Assembly: GCF_964340395.1 (NCBI RefSeq)
Contig: NC_135550.1
Coordinates: 32,511,676 to 32,575,675 of the forward strand
DNA: 64,000 nucleotides
Direction of reading: 5' to 3'
From: Glandiceps talaboti
Taxonomy: Eukaryota; Hemichordata; Enteropneusta; Spengelidae
Under the pieces are notes generated by a model, which was given only the letters and a program-made list of their open reading frames with translations, was not told the origin of the DNA and ran no database searches. Positions 52,201 through 58,659 of the stretch are shown in pieces; within the stretch, counting starts at the first letter, position 1, and the number at the start of each line of letters is the position of its first letter. Made by a program: the position numbers and the translations under genes.

Positions 52201-53180
52201 GTTCACCTGCTAGGATTGTCTTGATTACCAAATCCTCTATTCTGGACATCAGGCCTATAGAGAACGGGAAAACAAAAAATGACAAACTCATAAAATCAAT
52301 AGTTATGTAAAACAAATTGATGTAACATCATCTCAATGCAAAAAAAAGACACATTATGAAATCATGAACGTGTGAAAAGCATAGACAGATAAACAAGAAC
52401 ACAAGCCTAGTATTAGGAAGAACAAATACAACACATAGTATTGATTAAAATAGTTTGCTTGAACAAATAACATAACAAATAATGCATCATTTCTGTCAGT
52501 GAATACTGAAAAAAGACTGTAGAATCTCACCAGTAACATCTCTGCCTTGTTTCTTGATATACCTTAGCATAGCACCTAAACTCCATTTATTACCATAGTC
52601 TTCTATGTTAGGGTCATCACACCTATAGTACGACAAAACAGGAGTATATAGGACCAGTGATTTCAAATAAACTGACGAGTGACATTGAAGATACCCTCAT
52701 CCTCTAGGGTGCATTCTCATACCACAAAATGTAACATGTTCTTTCATTTCCAAAGTTTTCTTTAATCTATTTCATTCCTTTCTAGGTCTTGAAAATGTAA
52801 GTATTTCATTCACACAGCTTGGGTATAATTGGTTGATAAGACATGATTACTTTATTTACAAATCTTTCATAAACATATTGTCACTATAAATCCATTCATT
52901 TGTCTACTTACCTAACATAAACATATTGTCACTATAAATTCATTCATTTGCCTACTTACCTAACATAGTCACTACTCTTCTTGTTAACACTGTAGTTAGT
53001 TAAATGCATACAAGTATTTCGTATACTCTTGGCACTCTTCTCATATTGTACAGTGGCAAATCTGTAAATGTAGAAATAGTGTCAGTTTTCATAACAAAGA
53101 AATGAAGCATTAAAATCAAATTATTCAGTCTGTGCTACCCAATTAATAAAATTAGAAATCAGTATAGCCCCTCTATTCCC

Positions 53181-53234
<54 letters not shown>

Positions 53235-53349
53235 ACACACACACATACATACACACACACACATACATACATACACACATACACACACAGAGACACAGAC
53301 ACACACACACATACATACATACATACACACAGACACAGACACAGACACA

Positions 53350-53394
<45 letters not shown>

Positions 53395-56300
53395 CAATAC
53401 ATGCACAAACAACAATACAGTACTTGTGGTATATGTTATAATGAGGATATCATCAAATTCTTTTTTTTTTGCTCATACCTCGTTAATCCTTCTTCAAAAA
53501 TGTAAATCCTGACAGGGTCATACGATGTGACTCCTACATATAACCTGATATCAAACTTGAACCCTACAAATAAAGGGTGGGAAAAAACATTTAATATTGG
53601 CATTTAGGAACCAACTTACTTTACACACCATACACCATCCTATACTGCTAGCAATGTCATCAAATATTCCATACATTGAATACTGGTATTATTATATTCA
53701 GTGATATTAACATAGTATTACGATGACATATAGACCAGTCTCACTGACATTCAACTGTGGGTTTCAAGTTATATTTAACAATTTACCATCAAACAAACAT
53801 GCATTTGAACATTTTTAAAACTAAATACCATTAGTTTCGACTACAACACTTTCAGCACCTATTCATATGCATAATGTGGTTTGAGTTCTAAAGATAGACA
53901 GCACATAAAAAGTACTGAATTATTCTACATCACACATTCACTAAAATTGACTTGATACCCTTCGCAGTGTTCATACTCACCATCTATACATAATGGATTT
54001 CCTATATACCTGGCGACTAATAGGGTTTCATCTAATGGTAATTGTTGGGGCTGCAATGTAATACCATGAACATATCGTTAATTTCTGACAAACACAAGAA
54101 GTGGTACTCAGAAAACATCAGAGCCATCTTTACATTCAACTGTCAACTTTTCAAAATGACAATTAAATTATTATACATATAATGTGATTTTTGGTAAATA
54201 GAGTGTTTTAATAGCTACAATATCTTGACGAGATTCTCAGTAGTTTGAGAATTCCTGAAAATATGATGAGAACTAGTCACTTTCACAGCTATATTCATGT
54301 CAGTTATAATTCAATCATAAACATTTTGCATCAAACATTGTCATGCACCACTATCCTCTTGTGACAGCAATAACTAATGTATGCTCCCTTGATGAAATTG
54401 TTTTTCAATGTATCAGTGGAAAAATATTGTCTGGCTTATGAGGATTTTGACTACATCCCCTAAAACATTGTAATAAATTAGTCTGACAACAAAGAAATTT
54501 ATGATGGAATTTGGTCACTGTAAATTTTCTAAATATAGCAGCTGACATGAAATATTTGGGATGACACTGAATAAGTTCATCATTTCCATTCATTGAAATA
54601 TGTCTTACAGTGAATGTAATCAATTTCTGTCATCTCAAGGGTACATCAAATTTCTATTACAATTGATAAAATGCTATGATTAATGACAGTAATTTTATCT
54701 GAGGTATTCAGCTGTTTCTAATTAATTTATCAAAACTCTAACTGATGGACATCTGTTATCTTGTCAAGTCTTCCTGTCTCATCCTCTTCCTGTGGGAGTA
54801 GAGTAGTACATATACTATAAACCTACATATTTTTGCTACTAGAAAATTTTGTGATTTTAGAGTCTTCAGCTAGTTCTCAATGACTAATTTTAACTAATTG
54901 TCAGACTGGTATACTGTCTTCATGTACAAGAAAGCAGTTTAGTCACTACTTATCAAGTGAAATAAGCATAAATAAGTCTTGTGTGCAGGTTTACAGTATA
55001 TGGTCATAAGGAGGATGTTCATATTTTGAACTGTCCATTCTTATCATGTCCTCCATCCTTCCTTCCCTCCATACATGATACAGCTTTCATGTTTTTGCCA
55101 ACTGACCAAATGAGATACAGACACATTTCACAATTCATATATTTAACACAAAAAAACAACAAAATGTCCTACCGGTAGGTACTATTTATAGTATTGGTAT
55201 GTGATAAAACATATGACTCAGACCCAGGTTGGGCCCCCAACTGTACATTTTGGGCCCTCTAATCTGACCTTCAATAAGTTTGTTGTACTGCGGCTTTTTG
55301 TCATATTTTCAATAATTCATACTTTTTTCTTACAAATACACATGCAATGTATATTTTCTGCAATTTTTAAATCTGCATAATAATTTGACTTGGTAAGAAT
55401 ATATCTTGAAACTTACATGATTTATTAGAAATATACCCCGACCTCTTGATGATGCAATGGGTTTGACAATCCATGTACTCTTTTCCTTCATGTGAGCACC
55501 TGGATGAAGACAGAAAAATTAAATTTCATGGAATTAAAATCAACCAGTCATAAAGAAATAGCACGAAATAGGTAACAGTTGCTTTATCTCATTACTGTAG
55601 TAGTAAGATTGATTCTGAATGAGAATTAATGAGGTCAGATGAATTGATGGATATTTATTATATCCCACAGGTATGCAAAAGTAATTATCAGGACATTGAA
55701 TTATACATAATTTTAACATAAAAACTAGTCATTATTATGTTTATGTACCAATTAACAATTTTTTTGCATTCATGTAAATTGACTTTTTTCAAATTTCAAC
55801 AATACCTAATAACTTACCAAAAGCATACTTCTAAAATAATGATTTCTAGTAGCCCTCTCCAACACATTTATTGACTGATACAATATTTTCATTTTCCAAT
55901 ACCCATACATTTAAAAGATAGCCATTAAAACTGATTAGAAAGTGTCAGTGGTAATGATTGATTTGGATAATACGTACCATGAAAGTCTTCGTACTCACTA
56001 GGTGTGACAAAGCTCTGTGGAATGAAGTCAAAATGCTTCATACCCTGTCAATACAAGAACAGGAACAAAACTCAGAAACTGAAAATAATGTATCTTTTTA
56101 TAATTATTTTCACTTTCAGTATATTATTCATCAACATCTAATTAATGGCAGGACTGTAACCATGACAATGTAAAAGTTCATTAAAACCACTTTCTAGTTT
56201 TATAGAACATGGCTCCTTTAGGAGCTATTTATGTCTCACATACATGTATATGTAACTAATCTTTCCCATAAATACTTTCAATAAAAGAACCGCTGAAGTG

Positions 56301-58659
56301 TTATCCATGACTTAGCTAGCAGAAACAAGTAAATCATAAAGAATGTTATGAATGTATATCACAAATAAATGATTTTATATAAATTTGAAAGTCAATGATG
56401 TTCAAATGATGACATTATACATTTAATACATCTTTTCTGACGTGCTTACCTTGGAATGTTGCATTCTTTGTATGTTTTTATAAAGTCTATCTTTTCTTGT
56501 GAGTTCATACGACCTGAAGGAGAATGAATAAAAACCGTCATTATTATGGCAAAGACAGTCTAAAAATAGTATACAATAGGAAGAATAAATTATGTATGTA
56601 TCACATACAGTGAATGACATGGAATAATAATAATAATATAATACTAATTTATTGTTTAAAGACCACTACACAAACATGTCTCAGCGGTCTGAACATTACA
56701 AAATGAGAAAAACTAGCAAAATAGCAACAACAACAAAAATCTAGCATAAGAACACAATGAATACATTTTAAGAGTTATATTTACTACATTGATAAAATTT
56801 ACTAAATAATTCAAATGAATTTTTGGCTGCATGAATGTTATCATCTGTATAATGATATGACACCCTATTGGCTTTGTTCTGAAGTAGAAAGCTGAAACTA
56901 ACTTGACGTGACTTATCTGTAGCCATATACAGTTAAACCTACTTAACCTTAATAATATCACAGCATATACTATAGACTTGAAATATCCGTTAATTGTATT
57001 TCTAGCTCTTTCCTTCATTAAATAGATAGTTACAATTCAAACTGTGTTTTTGACAAGTCTGAAAATGTCTGTTGATAATAATAGAACCTAAAATGCAGTT
57101 TCTTTTCCCATACTACATAGTACTGTGTTATATATTTATAATTTAGATAACAATATAGGTTAACTGTTGATTTGCTTACCGTGGAAAGTGATTAACTTTT
57201 TGGAATTCTGTAAGACTACGTAATGTAAAAGGTTTGACGTGGGATCCAGTCCACATGAGATTAAAATCTGAACTATTTGGATGAGCCTGAGGGGAAAAGA
57301 AGATGATTTACAAACATGAATGATGCAGATGATTTTATCTTTAAGATTTCACATTAAAGATACAATGTATTTTACAAACATACATTCGTAATAGTAATTA
57401 TAATCTACATGTAAGCCTTACAATAACATATGATGCATTATATCAAACAATTTAACATTACAGTTAAATATTTGTCCCAGTTTCACCAAAATGGGTACCA
57501 AATGATTAAATAAGCCTTATTGCTATTAAATTCAGATATAAACAATATGTAACAGTATACTATGACAATTTCCACATCGTTGGCAAAAACATAGGAGGGG
57601 AAAGAAGAGACTAAAATTACAAATTTTACATGCAATTTGAAGCAAATACTTAAACATTGTCCTTGCTACATAAAACTTGTGATTTAGTAACACACTGGGG
57701 TATACATTGTGTAGTTTCAGTTTGAATCATTACAGCTTAATATGCAGCTTACCACAACCAATCAACTACTAGTACTTACTTCATGGAAGCCATGTTTAGC
57801 TAAAACTTGTCGTATAAGTCTGCATTCTGTCTTCACCATTTTATATGCTAAATGATATTTATCTGTAGCAGTAAAAAAGAACAAAGTGAGTGACCTTTGA
57901 AAGCTTTGTTTCTTATTCAACAGGTAAATTCAACACCTCTGGAACAATAACAAAATACTTTTAGTTTTACAATGTGTACTCATACTCATATGCAAATGCA
58001 GCTAAATCTTGAAGCTCTAGGCTTCAAAAAATAATGTTTTTTACAAAATGACCTTTTTAACATGTCTTAAAGTTTCTCCTGTAGCAATAATTGAGTAAAA
58101 TCCAAAGGTCATTTTCTATTGAGTACCATGTATACTTAGAATACCATTGAGTACCATTGTGGTCCTCTATCAATATACATTACAAGTATATGCATGTATA
58201 AATGTTTCAGAACTTTACCTACTAGAGTTAATTCACACTAGCCCCGTCTACACGGCACTAAAAATCCTACCTGAGGTAGGATTCAGGATAGTTTGAAGCT
58301 CGTGTAGATGCAAACGAGTCCTGAACCTGTCCTGAAACCGTCCTGACTTAGGACACCTTTGAGAGGTTTCCTGAAACCCTCCTGACTTCGTCCTATGTAC
58401 TGTCAGGACGGAAGGTGCGACATCTCCGCTGTAACCTTCCTACGTGTAGACACAAATCTATCCTACCTCAGGTAGGACTTGGGACTGCCTCAGGTAGGAC
58501 GACCTATGTGTAGATGGGGCTAGTGACCATTGATTTCATGCATAATACTGACCTCCAACATGATATAGACCCTTGACTTTGGTAAATAGTGCATCTGCCC
58601 TGAAACTGATGATTGGTACTTTCTTGCCTGGTCCTGACCAGATAATGTGAGAGTCATCA
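6977..58659 (-). CDS. TTLL5: TTLL5-type tubulin polyglutamylase, multi-exon gene (5' start not secured)
   Basis: ATP-dependent ligase adding glutamates to tubulin tails (and, in vertebrates, RPGR) at centrioles, cilia and microtubules. I joined 32 consecutive exon positions plus a terminal exon by AG/GT borders; every junction is in phase, giving roughly 1,400-1,480 codons (human about 1,280). In order: TTL/ATP-grasp core (58659-50972) with [26 protein letters not shown] (nucleotide lysine and loop), [28 protein letters not shown] and the metal-binding [11 protein letters not shown]; a cationic microtubule-binding region (45195-41870) with [20 protein letters not shown]; then a Ser/Gln/Pro-rich tail with TTLL5-specific blocks [23 protein letters not shown] and [14 protein letters not shown]. 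Tail blocks make TTLL5 far more likely than TTLL4/6/7. Missing: the start codon exon. Confidence 0.95.
7237..8585 (-). other. Probable intron/intergenic, nothing recognised
   Basis: AT-rich sequence with a (TTA)n run at 8283-8307. No exon or element could be supported. Confidence 0.5.
8600..9635 (+). mobile_element. Truncated CR1-like LINE: reverse transcriptase relic
   Basis: The reading frame begins inside the RT domain ([19 protein letters not shown]). It contains [20 protein letters not shown] and the catalytic FADDTKL. Frameshifts near 9160 and 9348 split it into three frames; the last carries [18 protein letters not shown] and [11 protein letters not shown], the usual C-terminus of this LINE class. 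The 5' half (endonuclease, RT fingers) is absent, as expected of 5'-truncated insertion. It is dead as a gene. Confidence 0.9.
9665..10054 (+). mobile_element. Second LINE 3' relic, different family
   Basis: An uninterrupted 129-codon frame contains [39 protein letters not shown] and [11 protein letters not shown]. This is the C-terminal tail typical of a different non-LTR retrotransposon family from the preceding relic. No catalytic domain remains. Confidence 0.75.
10609..10677 (+). repeat. (AG)n microsatellite
   Basis: About 34 AG units. Confidence 0.95.
11541..11720 (+). repeat. (TGTA)n microsatellite with (TG)n and (TGCA)n cores
   Basis: Long tetranucleotide array. Open frames across it in several registers are repeat artefacts. 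Confidence 0.95.
13185..13320 (+). repeat. Tandem repeat, about 39 bp x 3.5
   Basis: Units share CTCTTTGTAACATTGTGT and GGCAGGATGTTTAC. Confidence 0.85.
13690..14862 (-). repeat. Recurrent repeat, inverted copy of the 4086-4740 family, with internal tandem units
   Basis: 13697-13960 holds three TTGGCTGTTGCTATGG units, the reverse complement of those at 4.3-4.7 kb. 14160-14660 holds about 3.5 units of roughly 140-155 bp marked by CTGCTCAGTA and TTTGCATATCACTGATGGGA. It ends with (AC)n and TTCA-rich sequence like that at 36500-36555. Confidence 0.75.
14866..15068. mobile_element. Foldback (inverted-repeat) element
   Basis: The arms, about 80-100 bp, start AGGTTCTTGAATTT and end AAATTCAAGAACCT. 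Near the centre ATGAGTCAGATCATTACTCA mirrors the opposite arm. It has no coding capacity and could form a long hairpin. Confidence 0.8.
15117..15193 (+). repeat. (AC)n/(AG)n microsatellite
   Basis: Two dinucleotide arrays in series. Confidence 0.95.
15679..15684 (-). terminator. Poly(A) signal after the proximal terminal exon
   Basis: AATAAA on the - strand, 15 nt after the TAG at 15700-15702. Confidence 0.4.
15700..15722 (-). CDS. TTLL5: TTLL5 candidate proximal terminal exon
   Basis: It follows a good acceptor (tttcctccatag) and completes the split glycine codon from exon 32, giving GSTTSKQ then TAG (15700-15702). AATAAA on this strand lies at 15679-15684, 15 nt after the stop. Phase, acceptor and poly(A) signal agree; the length is too short for homology. 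Confidence 0.5.
15960..16270 (+). repeat. Two small tandem arrays
   Basis: 15960-16055 repeats CCCAATTTCAACTTG-like units of about 17-19 bp. 16060-16270 holds five units of about 45 bp marked by GTTAAGATCTGACTCATGCC. Confidence 0.85.
18255..18491 (-). pseudogene. Transposase C-terminal fragment of the same element
   Basis: The frame has [29 protein letters not shown] and [10 protein letters not shown]. From memory this resembles C-terminal regions of uncharacterised THAP-associated transposase-like proteins in invertebrates. Upstream frames are broken. Confidence 0.5.
19138..19990 (+). repeat. Interspersed repeat with about 220-bp internal tandem units
   Basis: It begins GGGCGAAGCCCAAATGGGGC with a CCGTCTGT run. 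It then repeats blocks marked by AAATGGTGGCCATATTTGTC and TTGACCTTGACCTTCATCTT about 2.5 times. It sits inside the THAP element, so it is probably a later or nested insertion. Confidence 0.7.
20419..20832 (-). pseudogene. THAP-domain transposase N-terminus (degenerate)
   Basis: [12 protein letters not shown] starts a C2CH zinc finger. A conserved tryptophan (INWQRSG), CEDHF and the closing SVPTLTIF (AVPTxF-like box) follow, then a short coiled-coil-like acidic tail. A hydrophobic stretch between tryptophan and CEDHF is atypical and may be intron or decay. It lies just inside the right inverted repeat and reads inward, as expected of a transposase start. No intact continuation was found. Confidence 0.8.
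21135..23886 (-). other. TTLL5 long intron, remainder
   Basis: A roughly 105-bp direct duplication lies at 22077-22265 (unit with GTATAGATTTGAAAGTACAC). Otherwise AT-rich with no supported exon. Confidence 0.5.
23887..24008 (-). CDS. TTLL5: TTLL5 exon 32
   Basis: 122 nt, atatag|A ... TTCAG|gtgagt. It encodes [20 protein letters not shown] then [20 protein letters not shown]. The strong donor shows the transcript continues. The acceptor follows an (AT)n run rather than a pyrimidine tract. Confidence 0.8.
24281..26505 (+). repeat. 80-bp minisatellite, about 28 copies, in a TTLL5 intron
   Basis: Unit starts GTCTGATTTTATGGGTCAAC and ends AACTTACATACAGGTT. Copies are nearly identical; C/T at unit position 16 and A/C at position 25 are the main variants. 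On the TTLL5 sense strand each unit contains GTAAGT, CTGAC and CTTAG. Confidence 0.98.
26646..26767 (-). CDS. TTLL5: TTLL5 exon 31
   Basis: 122 nt, ccgtag|ATT ... GCAAG|gtaaga. It encodes [20 protein letters not shown] then [26 protein letters not shown] is found near the vertebrate C-terminus. Confidence 0.85.
26768..27871 (-). other. TTLL5 intron
   Basis: It contains a (TTA)n run at 26922-26946; otherwise nothing recognised. Confidence 0.6.
27872..28623 (-). CDS. TTLL5: TTLL5 exon 30 (large tail exon)
   Basis: 752 nt, attcag|CC ... CTAAG|gtgggt. It is Gln/Ser/Thr-rich with the conserved blocks [42 protein letters not shown] and RTRHQAK. The same order occurs in the vertebrate tail. Confidence 0.95.
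29710..29784 (-). CDS. TTLL5: TTLL5 exon 29
   Basis: 75 nt, ccacag|GT ... AATAG|gtacag, phase 1-1. It encodes [20 protein letters not shown] then GGEI; the LSRPSSA block is shared with vertebrate TTLL5. Confidence 0.9.
30764..30961 (-). CDS. TTLL5: TTLL5 exon 28
   Basis: 198 nt, ttgtag|GT ... CTCAG|gtattt, phase 1-1. It encodes a Thr/Ser/Ala-rich tail segment with [18 protein letters not shown]. Confidence 0.85.
32134..32238 (-). CDS. TTLL5: TTLL5 exon 27 (105 nt, phase 1-1)
   Basis: Encodes [20 protein letters not shown] then [15 protein letters not shown]. Its flanks fit exon 26 and exon 28, which also fit each other directly, so it is a frame-neutral cassette. The acceptor has a poor pyrimidine tract. 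Confidence 0.65.
33503..33708 (-). CDS. TTLL5: TTLL5 exon 26
   Basis: 206 nt, tttcag|T ... GAAAG|gtgaga. It encodes [20 protein letters not shown] then FLGTNSK, almost the vertebrate EAELEEVLTFYTQKNKSAS, then a Ser/Gln-rich run. Confidence 0.95.
33768..33809 (+). repeat. (CAA)n microsatellite
   Basis: About 14 trinucleotide units in the intron upstream (in transcript order) of exon 26. Confidence 0.95.
34090..34205 (-). CDS. TTLL5: TTLL5 exon 25
   Basis: 116 nt, ctgtag|GAA ... GCCAG|gtatgt. It encodes [20 protein letters not shown] and [11 protein letters not shown], matching vertebrate KETEQM and the F..FI..AS helix. Confidence 0.9.
34740..34886 (-). CDS. TTLL5: TTLL5 exon 24
   Basis: 147 nt (49 codons), acacag|GAC ... 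GGCAAG|gtaaag, phase 0-0. It encodes [20 protein letters not shown] and [18 protein letters not shown], diagnostic of TTLL5 (vertebrate VVRFLKRASNNLQ, RRRILAHQLGDF). A duplicated donor follows 24 nt downstream. Confidence 0.95.
34887..36299 (-). other. TTLL5 intron, nothing recognised
   Basis: AT-rich with no supported element. Confidence 0.5.
36300..36560 (+). repeat. Third copy of the recurrent repeat (3' part)
   Basis: It shares CTACCAAATACCAAGACAAT, an (AC)n run and the terminal GTTCAGTTGTGCTAA with 14.7-14.86 kb, here in the intron just downstream of exon 23B. Confidence 0.65.
36683..36803 (-). CDS. TTLL5: TTLL5 exon 23B (alternative copy)
   Basis: 121 nt, acacag|C ... CAAATG|gttagt. 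It encodes [20 protein letters not shown] then [20 protein letters not shown]. The terminal DEQM matches vertebrate TTLL5 directly before the next exon, so this is probably the ancestral form. Confidence 0.9.
36950..37061 (-). CDS. TTLL5: TTLL5 exon 23A (alternative copy)
   Basis: 112 nt, ttcatag|T ... CCACAG|gttgtt. It encodes [20 protein letters not shown] then [17 protein letters not shown]. It enters in phase 2 and leaves in phase 0, exactly like exon 23B, to which its first 22 residues are about two-thirds identical. The donor (gttgtt) is weak. Confidence 0.85.
37481..37575 (+). repeat. (ATC)n-(CAGA)n-(AC)n compound microsatellite
   Basis: Three short-unit arrays in the intron between exons 22 and 23A. 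Confidence 0.95.
37712..38099 (-). CDS. TTLL5: TTLL5 exon 22: low-complexity linker ending in the duplicated-exon junction
   Basis: 388 nt, atcatag|CT ... CTCAG|gtaaga. It encodes a Lys/Glu then Thr/Ser-rich stretch, a proline run ([10 protein letters not shown]) and [13 protein letters not shown]. It ends on AG, the first two bases of a serine codon completed by either alternative exon 23. Confidence 0.9.
38395..38525 (+). repeat. 64-bp direct duplication
   Basis: Two copies share CAAAGGAGGTTACA and GGCCCTCATTTCT. Confidence 0.85.
38885..39057 (-). CDS. TTLL5: TTLL5 exon 21
   Basis: 173 nt, tcatag|G ... CCAC|gtaagt. It encodes a basic, probably helical segment including [20 protein letters not shown] and [20 protein letters not shown]. 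Confidence 0.85.
39506..39692. mobile_element. Foldback element beside the 60-bp minisatellite
   Basis: The arms begin AACAGAACCCCATG and end CATGGGGTTCTGTC. They are about 67 bp, roughly 80% matched, and separated by about 50 bp. Confidence 0.75.
39710..40964 (+). repeat. 60-bp minisatellite, about 21 copies, in a TTLL5 intron
   Basis: Unit CTGTCCATTTGTGTCAGTAT plus 40 bp. Because 60 is a multiple of three and the unit lacks stops in several frames, open frames of 420-483 codons appear on both strands. They are artefacts of the array. Confidence 0.98.
41577..41824. mobile_element. TA-flanked MITE, copy 1
   Basis: Termini are TAGCCCCATTTACAG and CTGTAAATGGGGCTA. Internally TCTGAGGTAGAATTCAGGAG matches copy 2 at 58239-58522. 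Flanking TA suggests Tc1/mariner-type mobilisation. Non-coding. Confidence 0.75.
41870..41935 (-). CDS. TTLL5: TTLL5 exon 20
   Basis: 66 nt, ctgtag|T ... CAAAC|gtaagt. It encodes [20 protein letters not shown] then Q. Phases 2 to 2 agree with both neighbours. Confidence 0.8.
42701..43882 (+). repeat. 33-bp minisatellite, about 36 copies, in a TTLL5 intron
   Basis: Unit TTTATAATTTCACATCCCTG then GTTAACCCTGGTA, with the near-palindrome CCCTGGTTAACCCTGG. The period of 11 codons yields a 431-codon open frame, considered spurious. Confidence 0.98.
44090..44196 (+). repeat. 53-bp direct duplication
   Basis: Two adjacent copies of a unit with CGTACCTCCCTACCACTAGT. Confidence 0.9.
44400..44447 (-). 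CDS. TTLL5: TTLL5 exon 19
   Basis: 48 nt, encoding [15 protein letters not shown]. It parallels vertebrate SMNYMLATRLFQD. The preceding exon's phase selects the second of two adjacent AGs (44448-44449) as acceptor; using the first would break the frame. Confidence 0.85.
44984..45195 (-). CDS. TTLL5: TTLL5 exon 18: cationic microtubule-binding region
   Basis: 212 nt, tgtacag|AGA ... TACAG|gtatct. A Ser-rich start leads into [20 protein letters not shown], then [16 protein letters not shown]. This matches the vertebrate EEIKVLRRVKEENDRRGG helix that contacts the acidic tubulin surface. Confidence 0.95.
45601..45636 (-). CDS. TTLL5: TTLL5 36-nt exon (exon 17, phase 0-0)
   Basis: Twelve codons, [12 protein letters not shown], between attacag and CCAAG|gtatat. 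It is the third consecutive small frame-neutral exon in the linker. Confidence 0.7.
46211..46269 (+). repeat. (GT)n microsatellite
   Basis: About 29 units in the intron between exons 16 and 17. Confidence 0.95.
46601..46669 (-). CDS. TTLL5: TTLL5 exon 16 (69 nt, phase 0-0)
   Basis: It encodes [20 protein letters not shown] then TAT, lysine/glutamate-rich linker. Borders are acacag|GGA and CCACG|gtaagg. Its length is a multiple of three, so inclusion or skipping keeps the frame. Confidence 0.75.
47366..47392 (-). CDS. TTLL5: TTLL5 27-nt microexon (exon 15)
   Basis: Nine codons, KERVGSEFR, between tttacag and AGG|gtaagt. It is phase 0 on both sides and can be skipped without a frameshift. Support is the pair of strong splice sites and the phase, not homology. 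Confidence 0.65.
48699..50811. mobile_element. Mutator-like non-autonomous DNA transposon with 9-bp target duplication
   Basis: Terminal inverted repeats of 132 bp (48699-48830 and 50680-50811) differ at one position and begin CAATCTGATTAAAATC. ATTAAAGAC flanks both sides directly (48690-48698 and 50812-50820). Long TIRs plus a 9-bp duplication fit the Mutator superfamily. The 1.85-kb interior has a 23-G run (49177-49199) and several GACGT motifs but no recognisable transposase. The 96-codon frame at 50468-50758 runs into the TIR and resembles nothing I know. Confidence 0.9.
50972..51060 (-). CDS. TTLL5: TTLL5 exon 14
   Basis: 89 nt, tgtcag|GT ... CAACAG|gtaata, ending in phase 0. It encodes [20 protein letters not shown] then AASSALRQQ, the linker out of the core. 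Confidence 0.9.
51061..51336 (-). other. TTLL5 intron, nothing recognised
   Basis: Short AT-rich intron between exons 13 and 14. Confidence 0.5.
51337..51398 (-). CDS. TTLL5: TTLL5 exon 13
   Basis: 62 nt, ctctag|T ... ACTG|gtgagt. It encodes [20 protein letters not shown], completing CD.PLD.KIK, the end of the catalytic core. Confidence 0.95.
51742..51823 (-). CDS. TTLL5: TTLL5 exon 12: metal-binding segment
   Basis: 82 nt, gaacag|AG ... GCTTG|gtgagt. It encodes [20 protein letters not shown] then NLSPSLA. The aspartate of FDILVD and the glutamate/asparagine of LLEVN coordinate Mg-ATP in TTL-family enzymes. Confidence 0.95.
52147..52254 (-). CDS. TTLL5: TTLL5 exon 11
   Basis: 108 nt, ctatag|GC ... 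TTTTG|gtaagt. It encodes [20 protein letters not shown] then [15 protein letters not shown]. Confidence 0.95.
52531..52622 (-). CDS. TTLL5: TTLL5 exon 10
   Basis: 92 nt, ctatag|G ... ACTG|gtgaga. It encodes [20 protein letters not shown] then [10 protein letters not shown]. Confidence 0.95.
52960..53061 (-). CDS. TTLL5: TTLL5 exon 9
   Basis: 102 nt, ttacag|A ... GTTAG|gtaagt. It encodes [20 protein letters not shown] then [23 protein letters not shown] is a TTLL core signature. Confidence 0.95.
53183..53391 (+). repeat. (AC)n-rich compound microsatellite
   Basis: AC, ACAT and ACAGAC units just upstream (in transcript order) of exon 9. Confidence 0.95.
53479..53563 (-). CDS. TTLL5: TTLL5 exon 8
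   Basis: 85 nt, ttgtag|GG ... ACGAG|gtatga. It encodes [20 protein letters not shown] then IFEEGLT; KFD(I/V)RLYV is the most conserved TTLL motif. Confidence 0.95.
53981..54050 (-). CDS. TTLL5: TTLL5 exon 7
   Basis: 70 nt, ttgcag|CCC ... GATG|gtgagt. It encodes [20 protein letters not shown] then CID, the (V/R)RYI.NPL strand of the core. Confidence 0.95.
54051..55416 (-). other. TTLL5 intron, nothing recognised
   Basis: AT-rich; no exon with family similarity or element was seen. Confidence 0.5.
55417..55499 (-). CDS. TTLL5: TTLL5 exon 6: ATP-grasp nucleotide-binding segment
   Basis: 83 nt, catccag|GT ... AATCAT|gtaagt. It encodes [20 protein letters not shown]. The VKP lysine and the glycine-rich SSRGRG loop are the ATP-contacting elements of TTL enzymes. 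Confidence 0.95.
55978..56044 (-). CDS. TTLL5: TTLL5 exon 5
   Basis: 67 nt, tgacag|GGT ... CATG|gtacgt. It encodes [20 protein letters not shown], the (I/L)PQ(S/T)F strand before the ATP-binding lysine. Confidence 0.95.
56450..56513 (-). CDS. TTLL5: TTLL5 exon 4
   Basis: 64 nt, ccttcag|G ... CCAAG|gtaagc. It encodes [20 protein letters not shown], nearly identical to the vertebrate sequence. Confidence 0.95.
56514..57179 (-). other. TTLL5 intron, nothing recognised
   Basis: AT-rich; open frames here lack splice support. Confidence 0.5.
57180..57286 (-). CDS. TTLL5: TTLL5 exon 3
   Basis: 107 nt, cctcag|GCT ... CCACG|gtaagc. It encodes [20 protein letters not shown] and ends with [15 protein letters not shown] and KVNHFPRS are hallmark TTLL4/5 core strings. 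Confidence 0.95.
57780..57862 (-). CDS. TTLL5: TTLL5 exon 2
   Basis: 83 nt, ctacag|AT ... CATGAA|gtaagt. It encodes [20 protein letters not shown] then AKHGFHE, close to vertebrate YHLSYKIV and HGFHE. Confidence 0.95.
58239..58522. mobile_element. TA-flanked MITE, copy 2
   Basis: Ends TAGCCCCGTCTACAC and GTGTAGATGGGGCTA. Internal inverted CCTACCTGAGGTAGGA / CCTACCTCAGGTAGGA blocks match copy 1. It lies 31 nt from exon 1 in the intron. Confidence 0.8.
58553..58659 (-). CDS. TTLL5: TTLL5 exon 1 of those identified: N-terminal core
   Basis: 107 nt, tgcag|T ... GGAG|gtcagt. It encodes [19 protein letters not shown] and [16 protein letters not shown]. It needs two bases from an upstream exon (incoming phase 2), so at least one coding exon precedes it. 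Confidence 0.9.

Noticed and set aside
53159-53415. Cys/Val-rich frames
   Set aside because: (AC)n microsatellite translations next to exon 9.
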